Source: Deltaproteobacteria bacterium (GTDB taxonomy: Bacteria; Desulfobacterota; Desulfobacteria; Desulfobacterales; JAUVGT01). From it: a stretch of 9,617 nucleotides of DNA. The stretch is from assembly GCA_030593645.1 (NCBI GenBank), contig JAUVGT010000180.1, positions 1 through 9,617 on the forward strand, given 5' to 3'. A program made the translations under genes and the position numbers. Shown here piece after piece: positions 1 through 6,975 of this stretch (position 1 is its first letter; each line of letters starts with the position of its first letter). The notes below the pieces were generated by a model. It had not been told where the DNA came from. It searched no databases and saw only the letters and a program-made list of their open reading frames with translations.

Positions 1-16
1 TAAAAAGTCCGAATGA

Positions 17-141
17 GACGGTTTCGTAAAAAGTTCAAATTCAAGGCGTGCAAATTTCGTAATCATGAAGCGTACTTATAGTACGTTGAATGATTGCGAA
101 ATGCAGCACAACGCAGAAGTTGGGCTTTTTACGAAACCGTC
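17..141. repeat. Imperfect palindromic (MITE-like) repeat element upstream of murC
   Basis: The ends are perfect 17-bp inverted repeats: gacggtttcgtaaaaag at 17-33 and its reverse complement at 125-141. The interior is palindromic as well. The centre is a perfect hairpin, cgtact/tat/agtacg, at 71-85. Around it, the stretch after position 50 (gcaaatttcgtaatcat) mirrors the stretch before 105 (aatgattgcgaaatgc) with a few mismatches and a two-base bulge. The whole element could fold into one long interrupted hairpin as DNA or RNA. It has no coding capacity and no clear target-site duplication beside it. It ends 24 nt before the murC start codon, so it lies in the murC leader or the murG-murC gap. 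Similar ends with gtttcgtaaaaag are, from memory, common dispersed repeats in Desulfobacteraceae-type genomes. The palindrome is directly visible; the mobile-element label is inference. Confidence 0.75.
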
Positions 142-165
142 ATAGATAATTACAGAATATAAACT

Positions 166-1533
166 ATGTATCAGGAAAAATATCACATACATTTTACAGG
201 AATCGGCGGAATCGGTATGAGCGGAATTGCCGAGCTTCTCTTAAAACTCGGTTATCGGGTCTCTGGTTCAGATCTTTCTTCTTCTGATATTACCGATCAC
301 CTAAGAACTCTTGGTGGTACCATTTTTATAGGCCATAAGGGAGAACAGATCAAAGGGGCGAATAGTGTTGTTGTTTCATCAGCGGTAAGCAAGGACAATC
401 CTGAAATTATGGCGGCCCGGAATGCTTCAATCCCTGTCATCCAGCGGGCGGAGATGCTCGCAGAGTTGATGCGCAGCAAGTTCAGCATTGCGATTGCCGG
501 TGCCCACGGAAAAACATCAACCACTTCAATTACATCGGAAATTCTCATTGGGGGCGGTCTCGATCCCACAATTGTCATTGGCGGTAAGCTCAAAAACATT
601 GGGGCAAATGCTGTTTTAGGACAGGGCAGGTTCCTCGTCGCTGAAGCGGATGAGAGTGACGGTTCCTTTTTAAAAATGTCTCCCGCAATAGCTGTCGTAA
701 CAAATATCGATTTGGAACATCTCGATTATTACCGGGACCTTGATGACATTAAAAATGCCTTCTCCCGATTCCTTCACAGAATACCCTTTTATGGACTGGC
801 AATACTTTGCCTTGATAATGAACCGATACAGGACATTATTCCAGAACTAAAAAAGCGTTACATCACCTATGGGATCAATACACAGGCGGATTATCGAGCA
901 AAAAATATGAATCAAAAGGGACTTCAAAGCAGTTTTGACCTTTTTTATCAAAAAAAACTTCTGGGAAATATTAATCTTAATCTTCCCGGGCTCCATAATA
1001 TATATAACGCAATGGCAGGGATTGCGGTTGGAATGGAGCTGCATATACCATTCGTTAAAATTAAAAACGCCCTGGAATCCCTGGGGGGCGTACAGCGCAG
1101 GTTGGAAATAAAAGGGGAAGTAAATCAGATTACCGTGGTCGATGACTATGGACACCACCCTGTTGAAATCAAGACAACACTCAAGGCTGCCGCTGAAAGC
1201 TGGCCCGGCAGACGAAAAGTGGCAGTGTTTCAGCCGCATCGCTACACAAGAACAAAGGCTCTTTTTAAAGATTTTACTGAAGCGTTTCACCAGACCGATA
1301 TACTTATGATATTGCCGATATATTCAGCCGGCGAAAATGAAATAAATGGCGTAAACAGTACATCTCTGTGTGAAGAAATCAGGTCCACAGGCCACCGCCA
1401 TGTCATATACGCAAAAAACCACGATGAATCGATAACAAGGCTAAAAGAAATACTCAAACCGAAAGACATCATGCTGACAATCGGTGCGGGTGATGTTTTT
1501 AAGATAGGGGAAAGGCTGTTAGAGGAATATTAA
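166..1533 (+). CDS. murC: UDP-N-acetylmuramate--L-alanine ligase MurC
   Basis: This cytoplasmic Mur ligase joins L-alanine to UDP-N-acetylmuramic acid using ATP, the first amino-acid addition of peptidoglycan precursor synthesis. The 455-residue length fits the family (about 450-490). The N-terminal UDP-sugar-binding Rossmann domain shows GIGGIGMSG near residues 12-20. The central ATPase domain has the P-loop GAHGKTST at 112-119; many MurC proteins have T where A113 stands. EADESDGSF follows around 163, and HLDYY further on belongs to the central domain. The C-terminal domain carries DDYGHHPVEI and FQPHRYTRT, both hallmarks of MurC rather than MurD, MurE or MurF. The ATG at 166 is the first possible start because an in-frame TAA lies at 160-162. 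No good Shine-Dalgarno sequence precedes it, so translation may be weak or may depend on coupling to upstream genes. It is the first complete gene of the cluster here, and no murB or ddl follows before ftsQ. Confidence 0.97.
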   Translation: MYQEKYHIHFTGIGGIGMSGIAELLLKLGYRVSGSDLSSSDITDHLRTLGGTIFIGHKGEQIKGANSVVVSSAVSKDNPEIMAARNASIPVIQRAEMLAELMRSKFSIAIAGAHGKTSTTSITSEILIGGGLDPTIVIGGKLKNIGANAVLGQGRFLVAEADESDGSFLKMSPAIAVVTNIDLEHLDYYRDLDDIKNAFSRFLHRIPFYGLAILCLDNEPIQDIIPELKKRYITYGINTQADYRAKNMNQKGLQSSFDLFYQKKLLGNINLNLPGLHNIYNAMAGIAVGMELHIPFVKIKNALESLGGVQRRLEIKGEVNQITVVDDYGHHPVEIKTTLKAAAESWPGRRKVAVFQPHRYTRTKALFKDFTEAFHQTDILMILPIYSAGENEINGVNSTSLCEEIRSTGHRHVIYAKNHDESITRLKEILKPKDIMLTIGAGDVFKIGERLLEEY

Positions 1534-1550
1534 ACGATTTTCAAATAAGG

Positions 1551-1577
1551 TCGAAAATGGGGGCAGACCCAATTGGG
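1551..1577. repeat. REP-like motif in the murC-ftsQ gap, overlapping the ftsQ start
   Basis: The gap between murC and ftsQ holds a G-rich stretch followed by the perfect 10-bp palindrome cccaattggg (1568-1577), which is centred on the candidate TTG start of ftsQ. The tggg and ccca segments flanking ggcaga can also pair. From memory, the wording gaaaatgggg-cagacccaatt resembles short palindromic repeats found near IS200-like (REP-associated, Y1) transposases in environmental proteobacteria. There is only one copy in this window, so repeat status cannot be shown here. The ggggg run at 1559-1563 may serve as a poor ribosome-binding site for the TTG. Confidence 0.35.
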
Positions 1578-2454
1578 ACGTAAAAAATTAAGAAAAAACC
1601 GCTATAAAAAAATGAACAACGGATTGTTCAAACCAGGGTTTCAGGTACTTTTGATGATCTCTTCTGTGGTTGTTCTTTTGTTCATCATAAGCGGTGTGTA
1701 TATTTACTGTTATGGATATATCATGCAGCCCTCTTTTTTCAATGCAGCAAACCTTACAGTTTCCGGCAGTCAAAGGCTGACGGAAAAAGAGATATTAAAA
1801 CAGGCAGGCATCCGACCGATGCAGAATATTCTTACCGTGAATCTTTCTGTCGCAAGAAACAGGCTTCTTGCTCATCCCTGGATTAACGGTGCTGAAGTCG
1901 GCCGGGTGGTACCGAACGGAATTTACATTAAAATAACGGAACATAAACCGATCGCTATTATTCATCTTGATCGTAAATTTCTGATCGCTGAAAACGGAAT
2001 TATTTTCAAGGAAAAAAGTACTTCAGATCCGGAAAATCTCCCGGTTGTAAGCGGACTTAAATATTCGGATATTAAAATTTATCCTGTATCCAACCGGTCA
2101 TACAAAAACAACAGGACTCAATTTCATGCTTCCGGTGATCAAATTGTAAACAATCCGTTTGACGCGGTCATGGATGTATTAATGCTCGGCCGTTCACCCG
2201 GATGCACGGTACCGAATAGTTCCATAAAAGAAATCCGTGTGGACAGAAAATTGGGTCTTACTCTTTACGCGTATAAAGAGGTAAAGATTATTAAACTGGG
2301 TTATAACAAATATTCTGAAAAGTACACACTATTAAAAAAAGTAATGTCTTATCTAAAGCATAAAAAAAATTCAGATTTTCATAACTTTATTTCGATTGAT
2401 CTGAATAATTTGAACCGAATTGTGGTCAATCCTGTCAGGAAAGGGACATCGTAA
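1573..2454 (+). CDS. ftsQ: Cell division protein FtsQ (POTRA-domain divisome protein)
   Basis: FtsQ is a single-pass inner-membrane protein that links cytoplasmic division proteins to the periplasmic FtsB/FtsL subcomplex. The 293-residue product has a strongly basic N-terminus (GRKKLRKNRYKK) and one membrane helix at about 24-47, giving an N-in, C-out topology. A POTRA domain spans about 57-126, including LTVSGSQRLTEKEIL and the HPWI motif at 101-104. The FtsQ C-terminal domain follows, interrupted by a polar stretch around 170-195 of uncertain fold. Only two starts are possible: TTG at 1573 or ATG at 1612 (residue 14). The upstream in-frame stop is TAA at 1546-1548, and no ATG or GTG lies between. 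Neither start has a strong Shine-Dalgarno; the TTG keeps the whole basic N-terminus, so it is used here. Position between murC and ftsA supports the identity, as sequence identity within this family is low. Confidence 0.9.
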   Translation: MGRKKLRKNRYKKMNNGLFKPGFQVLLMISSVVVLLFIISGVYIYCYGYIMQPSFFNAANLTVSGSQRLTEKEILKQAGIRPMQNILTVNLSVARNRLLAHPWINGAEVGRVVPNGIYIKITEHKPIAIIHLDRKFLIAENGIIFKEKSTSDPENLPVVSGLKYSDIKIYPVSNRSYKNNRTQFHASGDQIVNNPFDAVMDVLMLGRSPGCTVPNSSIKEIRVDRKLGLTLYAYKEVKIIKLGYNKYSEKYTLLKKVMSYLKHKKNSDFHNFISIDLNNLNRIVVNPVRKGTS

Positions 2455-2463
2455 AGTAATGGT

Positions 2464-2469
2464 TATAAT
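2464..2469 (+). promoter_or_regulatory. Possible weak promoter (-10 TATAAT) upstream of ftsA
   Basis: An exact TATAAT lies just after the ftsQ stop, within the 125-nt ftsQ-ftsA gap (2455-2579). The best -35 candidate is GGGACA at 2443-2448, which matches TTGACA at four of six positions but with a short 15-bp spacer. The gap is much longer than the others in the cluster, which fits a local promoter for ftsA-ftsZ, but AT-rich sequence gives TATAAT by chance. The rest of the gap shows only a ccggccgg palindrome (2509-2516) and the ftsA ribosome-binding site. Confidence 0.22.
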
Positions 2470-2579
2470 ATATCACTTAATCTTGATACGCCCGTACCGT
2501 TATTACCACCGGCCGGGACTGTATTATTACGAATTTAATTTTTTTCATATGATTTTATCCGATCACAGGGAGGATTAAA

Positions 2580-3806
2580 ATGCAGGCACAGGATAACATA
2601 ATTGTCGGCCTTGATATTGGAACCACAAAAATATGTGCCGTGGTTGGTGAAGTAGCCAACAACAAAGTAAACATCATCGGCATTGGAACACATCCTTCAA
2701 TCGGGCTGCGCAAGGGTGTTGTTGTAAACATTGAATCGACTGTTGATTCGATCAAAAAAGCCGTTGAAGAAGCAGAGCTCATGGCCGGATGTGAGATATC
2801 ATCTGTTTACGCCGGTATTGCCGGGGGCCATATTACAGGCTTTAACAGCCGCGGAATTGTAGCAGTAAAAGGAACTGAAATTACAGATAATGACGTGGAT
2901 CGCGTCATTGATGCCGCAAGAGCCGTTGCCATCCCCATGGACAGGGAAGTCATCCATGTACTGCCCCAGGAATTTATAGTGGATGATGAGCCCGGGATTC
3001 AAAACCCGATCGGCATGGCCGGCGTGCGCCTTGAGGCAAAAATACATATTGTCACAGGCGCTGTGACATCAGCCCATAATATTGTTAAATGTGCCAATCG
3101 ATCCGGGCTGGATGTTTGTGACATTGCCCTTGAGTCGCTTGCCTCCGGTGAAGCCGTGCTAACAGATGAAGAAAAAGAACTCGGTACGGCCCTGGTTGAC
3201 CTTGGCGGCGGCACGACGGATCTTGCGATTTTCTCAGGCAGTAATATTAAACATACATTTGTTCTCGCCCTTGGTGGAAACAACTTTACAAATGATATTT
3301 CCATCGGCCTCAGGGCGCCCCACGCGGAGGCAGAAAAGATCAAAATAAAATACGGAACATGTATCACGCGGAATATCTCCAGTGACGAAACAATCGAAGT
3401 CCCGGGTATGGGCGGGCGGGAACCCCGCAAACTGCCACGACAAATACTCGGTGAAATTCTCGAACCCCGGACTGAAGAAATCTTTTCTTTGATCAAGAGA
3501 GAAATTTACAGGGCGGGAATGGAAAACACCATTCCATCCGGAATGGTTGTCACCGGAGGATCTGCCCTTCTTGAAGGAGTCACTGAAATATCGGAATCGG
3601 TCCTTGATCTTCCGACCCGTTTGGGAAAACCGCGGGGAATCAGCGGGCTTGTTGATGTGGTGAATAATCCGATGTACGCCACAGGTGTCGGCCTTGTCCT
3701 GTATGGGGCGAAAAACCGAACATCTAAAAAATTCAGGATACGGGATAAAAATATCTTTAACCGTGTGATGACACGTATGAAAAAATGGTTCAAAGAGGTT
3801 GTTTAA
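2580..3806 (+). CDS. ftsA: Cell division protein FtsA (actin-like Z-ring membrane anchor)
   Basis: FtsA is an actin-fold ATP-binding protein that binds the C-terminal tail of FtsZ, anchors the Z ring to the inner membrane and recruits later division proteins. The 408-residue product is of normal length. Visible motifs are phosphate-1 GLDIGTTK (10-17), phosphate-2 DLGGGTTDL (207-215) and the adenosine motif VVTGGSALLEG (323-333). The SHS2/1C subdomain typical of FtsA, rather than MreB or DnaK, lies at about 84-165. The last 16 residues (393-408), with hydrophobic and basic residues alternating as in RMKKWF, form the expected amphipathic membrane-targeting helix. The ATG at 2580 has an excellent ribosome-binding site, agggagga at 2567-2574, five nucleotides upstream. 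It is followed 40 nt later by ftsZ, so the two are almost certainly co-transcribed. Confidence 0.97.
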   Translation: MQAQDNIIVGLDIGTTKICAVVGEVANNKVNIIGIGTHPSIGLRKGVVVNIESTVDSIKKAVEEAELMAGCEISSVYAGIAGGHITGFNSRGIVAVKGTEITDNDVDRVIDAARAVAIPMDREVIHVLPQEFIVDDEPGIQNPIGMAGVRLEAKIHIVTGAVTSAHNIVKCANRSGLDVCDIALESLASGEAVLTDEEKELGTALVDLGGGTTDLAIFSGSNIKHTFVLALGGNNFTNDISIGLRAPHAEAEKIKIKYGTCITRNISSDETIEVPGMGGREPRKLPRQILGEILEPRTEEIFSLIKREIYRAGMENTIPSGMVVTGGSALLEGVTEISESVLDLPTRLGKPRGISGLVDVVNNPMYATGVGLVLYGAKNRTSKKFRIRDKNIFNRVMTRMKKWFKEVV

Positions 3807-3830
3807 ATTTAAGATATAGATGATAACTAA

Positions 3831-3843
3831 AGGTGAGGAGGGG
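3831..3843 (+). promoter_or_regulatory. Strong ribosome-binding site that fixes the ftsZ start
   Basis: A purine run with two overlapping Shine-Dalgarno cores, AGGTGA and GAGGAGG, ends four to six nucleotides before the ATG at 3847. The in-frame ATG at 3820 would make this site encode residues of the protein, has no ribosome-binding site of its own, and would add nine residues not expected in FtsZ. The start at 3847 is therefore preferred. The strength of the site fits the high amount of FtsZ that cells need. Confidence 0.85.
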
Positions 3844-3846
3844 AAA

Positions 3847-5025
3847 ATGTTTACATACGTAGATAATGAAAAATCAGCCAAAATCAAAGTCATTGGAGTT
3901 GGCGGCGCCGGGGGGAACGCGATTAACAACATGATCGCATCAAAGCTCCTTGGTGTAAAATTTATTGTGGCAAATACAGACGCGCAGGCCCTGGAGATCT
4001 CCAACGCACCGATCAAGATCCAGCTGGGTGAAAATCTGACTGAAGGACTCGGTGCCGGAGCCAACCCTGAAATCGGTCAAAAAGCCGCCATTGAAAGCGA
4101 AGACGCAATTAGAAACGCCCTGGATGGGAGTCATATGGTTTTTATTACTGCCGGTTTTGGAGGCGGAACCGGAACGGGTGCGGCCCCCGTTATCGCTGAA
4201 ATTTGCAAGGACATTGGAGCCCTGACCGTTGCGGTTGTTTCAAAACCTTTTTCCTTTGAGGGCAAAAAACGAACAAAACAGGCAGAAGAAGGAATCCAGT
4301 TACTAAAGCAGGTTGCTGACACAGCTATCACCATCCCCAATGACCGTCTCAGGGGAATTGCCTCAAAAAACGCGACCATGCTTGAAATGTTTAAAAAAGC
4401 GGATGAAGTACTTCTTCATTCGGTCAGGGGAATTACGGATCTTATCATGATGCCCGGACTGGTGAACCTTGATTTTGCTGATGTCAAAACAACCATGTCA
4501 ATGGCCGGAATGGCAATCATGGGGATTGGTGTGGCAAGCGGTGAGAACCGGGCGGTCATAGCCGCAGAAAGGGCCATCGCCCATCCACTTCTGGAAGATA
4601 TGTCAATCACGGGTGCAAAGGGTGTGCTCATGAATATCACCAGCACCAGTGATTTAACAATGGAAGAAATGACGGATGCATCCGACCGAATTTATCATGA
4701 AGTCGGTGAAGATGCAGATATTATCTGGGGTACGGTTGTTGATGACAGCCTCGGTGATGAAATGAGAGTCACGGTTATTGCCACCGGAATCGATTCAAAT
4801 CTTGAATCTGAGGATAAAAATAACACTATTATCCAAAGAGGTAAAGTCAGGGATATTACACCCGCGGATTTAAAGAACGCCGAAGATTATGAAGTACCGA
4901 CTTTTATCCGCAGGCAGGAAGCAGTCGGTGAAACAGGAGGAGCTACTTACAGGGGTTATAAAGGAATCATTATCGATAACAACGATCTCGATGTCCCTAC
5001 TTTCCTGAGGAAAAAAGCTGATTAG
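3847..5025 (+). CDS. ftsZ: Cell division protein FtsZ (tubulin-like GTPase)
   Basis: FtsZ polymerises with GTP at mid-cell to form the Z ring that organises septation. From the ATG at 3847 the product has 392 residues, typical for the family. The N-terminal nucleotide-binding domain has VIGVGGAGGNAINNM, and the tubulin signature GGGTGTG lies at 105-111. The T7 synergy loop NLDFAD is at 207-212, with the catalytic aspartates D209 and D212 both present. The C-terminal globular domain continues to about residue 320. The tail ends in the conserved peptide DVPTFLRKKAD (382-392), which binds FtsA. A second, very similar peptide, EVPTFIRRQEA, lies at 349-359 in what should be the flexible linker. 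The gene lies between ftsA and the radical SAM gene (11-nt gap), with no terminator between them. Confidence 0.98.
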   Translation: MFTYVDNEKSAKIKVIGVGGAGGNAINNMIASKLLGVKFIVANTDAQALEISNAPIKIQLGENLTEGLGAGANPEIGQKAAIESEDAIRNALDGSHMVFITAGFGGGTGTGAAPVIAEICKDIGALTVAVVSKPFSFEGKKRTKQAEEGIQLLKQVADTAITIPNDRLRGIASKNATMLEMFKKADEVLLHSVRGITDLIMMPGLVNLDFADVKTTMSMAGMAIMGIGVASGENRAVIAAERAIAHPLLEDMSITGAKGVLMNITSTSDLTMEEMTDASDRIYHEVGEDADIIWGTVVDDSLGDEMRVTVIATGIDSNLESEDKNNTIIQRGKVRDITPADLKNAEDYEVPTFIRRQEAVGETGGATYRGYKGIIIDNNDLDVPTFLRKKAD

Positions 5026-5036
5026 CAGTATCGTAA

Positions 5037-6767
5037 ATGTCAAAAAAAAATGAACCATCATCCCGGTCGCTTTTGGAAACCAAGACCGGATGCATCCGAA
5101 AAAATCAGACCGGACGCATTCGAATCGCGCTTGTTTACCCCAATACGTATCACATTGGAATGTCAAGTCTTGGCTTTCAGGCAGTATATCAGCTTTTTAA
5201 CACTATTGAAGATGTCATCTGCCACAGGGCTTTTCTCCCGGAAAAAGGAGCACCCGGCAAGAAAAAAATTGAAACCGTTGAGGCTCGAAAGCCTTTAGCT
5301 GAATATGATATCATCGCTTTTTCAATTTCATTTGAACATGACTATCCAAATATTTTATCCATTTTAGAACGATCAGGCCTACCCCTGCAATCCCGTAAAC
5401 GAGAATTCCCCCTCCCGCTTGTGATTGCAGGGGGTGTTGCCTGTTTCCTGAATCCCGAACCGATTGCCCCATTTATTGACTGCTTTTTAATTGGCGAAGC
5501 AGAAACCATGATCGATCGCTTTTCGACATGCCTCATGGAAAACAGTTTCGATCCAAACGCACGCAAAGAGCCATTACTGGAATCACTGGCACTAAATGTC
5601 TCCGGAGCCTATGTACCCGATTTTTATGAACCGGGGTATCATGCAAATGGCTCGATTTCATCTTTTAATCCGCTAAAAAATTTCCCGGGTAAAATCAAAA
5701 GAACCTGTGTTGAAGACCTCTCCAATTTAAGTACATGCAGCGCCGTGATTACACCGAACACCACCTTTGATAACACGTTTCTTGTGGAAGTGAGCAGGGG
5801 CTGCCCGCATGGATGCCGTTTTTGCGGTGCGGGTTTTATTTATCGCCCTCCCCGGTTCAGGCCTGTGCCCTTGCTCGAGCAATGCATGGTCAAAGGGGCC
5901 GGTTTTACAGATAAAATCGGGTTGGTCGGTGCAGCGGTTTCAGATCTCCCCGGTATTAAAGAGCTGTGCGACAGGGCACTCAACCAGGGTGCCCGGCTAT
6001 CCTTTAGTTCACTCAGGGCCGAAGCAATAGATACCGGTTTTGCAAAAACTCTCAATCAAAGCAGGGTCAAGACAGCGACGATCGCGCCTGATGCCGGCTC
6101 AGAGAGGCTGCGAAAGGTTATCAACAAAGGAATATCTGAAGAAGATGTTATGAAGGCTGTGGAAACCCTTGTTATAAACAACATTATAAACCTGAAAATC
6201 TATTTCATGATCGGCCTTCCAACTGAAACAATGGATGATATTCAGGAAATCATATCCCTTTGCAAAAAAATTAAGCACGTTTTTCTTATAACAAGCCGCA
6301 GGAAAAAGCGTATCGGCGCGATCACCGTAAGCCTCAATTCGTTTGTACCAAAACCGTTCACACCGTTCCAGTGGGCACCGATGGACAGCGCGACTGTTTT
6401 GAAAAAAAAGATAAAAACCGTGAAACAAGGATTGAAAACAATCGCAAATATAAGAGTCAAAACGGATGTACCCCGCCGGGCCTATATCCAGGCGTTTTTA
6501 TCACGCGGTGACAGGAAAGTATCAGAGATATTAATGCGGGCCCACAAAAACAAAGGCAACTGGGCCCAGACATTAAAAGCGTCACCCATCAACACTGATT
6601 TCTACGTATTGCGGGAACGGGAGAAAAATGAAATTTTTCCCTGGGATTTTATTGATCACGGTCTTAAAAAATCTTTTCTTTATAATGAGTATATCCGGGC
6701 ACTGGAAACCAAGACCTCCCCTCCCTGCCCCATCAAATCGTGCAATATTTGCGGTGTATGTAAATAG
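5037..6767 (+). CDS. Uncharacterised radical SAM protein (TIGR03960-like, cobalamin-binding-like N-terminus)
   Basis: The 576-residue product has the radical SAM [4Fe-4S] motif CPHGCRFC, with C256, C260 and C263 spaced CxxxCxxC inside VSRGCPHGCRFCGAGF. Before it, residues about 27-190 look like the Rossmann-type B12-binding-like domain of YgiQ- or TIGR03960-type proteins: IALVYPN, IGMSSLG, DIIAFSISFEHDY, LVIAGG and NPEPIAPFIDCFLIGEAE. The canonical DxHxxG cobalamin motif is not seen, so B12 binding is uncertain. After the cluster come the SAM-barrel stretches LSFSSLRAEAID, APDAGSERLRKVINKGI and KIYFMIGLPTET. The C-terminus has four more cysteines, C564, C569, C572 and C575 (CPIKSCNICGVCK), a possible second metal site. 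The DUF2344 domain fused or paired with relatives in some bacteria is not present. The start follows the ftsZ stop by 11 nt without a clear Shine-Dalgarno, which suggests translational coupling. Substrate and function are unknown. Confidence 0.88.
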   Translation: MSKKNEPSSRSLLETKTGCIRKNQTGRIRIALVYPNTYHIGMSSLGFQAVYQLFNTIEDVICHRAFLPEKGAPGKKKIETVEARKPLAEYDIIAFSISFEHDYPNILSILERSGLPLQSRKREFPLPLVIAGGVACFLNPEPIAPFIDCFLIGEAETMIDRFSTCLMENSFDPNARKEPLLESLALNVSGAYVPDFYEPGYHANGSISSFNPLKNFPGKIKRTCVEDLSNLSTCSAVITPNTTFDNTFLVEVSRGCPHGCRFCGAGFIYRPPRFRPVPLLEQCMVKGAGFTDKIGLVGAAVSDLPGIKELCDRALNQGARLSFSSLRAEAIDTGFAKTLNQSRVKTATIAPDAGSERLRKVINKGISEEDVMKAVETLVINNIINLKIYFMIGLPTETMDDIQEIISLCKKIKHVFLITSRRKKRIGAITVSLNSFVPKPFTPFQWAPMDSATVLKKKIKTVKQGLKTIANIRVKTDVPRRAYIQAFLSRGDRKVSEILMRAHKNKGNWAQTLKASPINTDFYVLREREKNEIFPWDFIDHGLKKSFLYNEYIRALETKTSPPCPIKSCNICGVCK

Positions 6768-6786
6768 AAGTGGTTTCAGTTATTTT

Positions 6787-6833
6787 TGTCACGTGCCGTT
6801 CCCTTCCACCTGACGGAAAAATGACACTTTTAT
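6787..6833 (+). terminator. Possible weak intrinsic terminator after the radical SAM gene
   Basis: An interrupted hairpin can form about 20 nt after the stop codon: tgtca (6787-6791) pairs with tgaca (6822-6826), and inside it ccgt (6796-6799) pairs with acgg (6813-6816), with an internal loop between. It is followed by cttttattt. The stem is short and broken and the T-run is poor. It is the only terminator-like structure in the 229-nt gap, which otherwise holds the candidate kinase promoter. Confidence 0.22.
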
Positions 6834-6863
6834 TTGGTTCTTATTCGGTTTGCCGTCCATTTA

Positions 6864-6892
6864 TTCACCTGCCATGGATAATTATCTATAAT
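6864..6892 (+). promoter_or_regulatory. Candidate sigma-70 promoter for the histidine kinase gene
   Basis: The -35 TTCACC (6864-6869, four of six consensus bases) is followed by an exact 17-bp spacer and a perfect -10 TATAAT (6887-6892). The spacer contains the palindrome gataattatc (6877-6886), a possible operator-like site. Transcription would begin near 6899 and give a leader of about 98 nt before the kinase ATG. The gap after the radical SAM gene and the different role of the next gene fit a new promoter here. Confidence 0.42.
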
Positions 6893-6975
6893 CACAGGCA
6901 ATAAAATCAATACATCTTGGTACGAATACTGCATGATATTTATGAAATGATGTATGCCTTCATGTCATTTTCAAT

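Noticed and set aside
142..165. A Shine-Dalgarno sequence for murC
   Set aside because: The stretch before the ATG has only acagaat, with no usable purine core, so no site is annotated.
3820..3846. Earlier ATG for ftsZ adding nine residues
   Set aside because: These codons are the ribosome-binding site of the ATG at 3847, and the extra residues do not fit FtsZ N-termini.
3234..4064. A 276-codon open frame on the minus strand across the ftsA-ftsZ junction, and a 165-codon one at 2999-3496
   Set aside because: Both run antisense to well-supported ftsA and ftsZ, have unnatural composition with no recognisable domains, and are explained by codon bias of the sense genes.
6789..6797. The cacgtg palindrome as a regulator binding site
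   Set aside because: It is a six-base palindrome with no second copy and no known bacterial regulator to attach it to.
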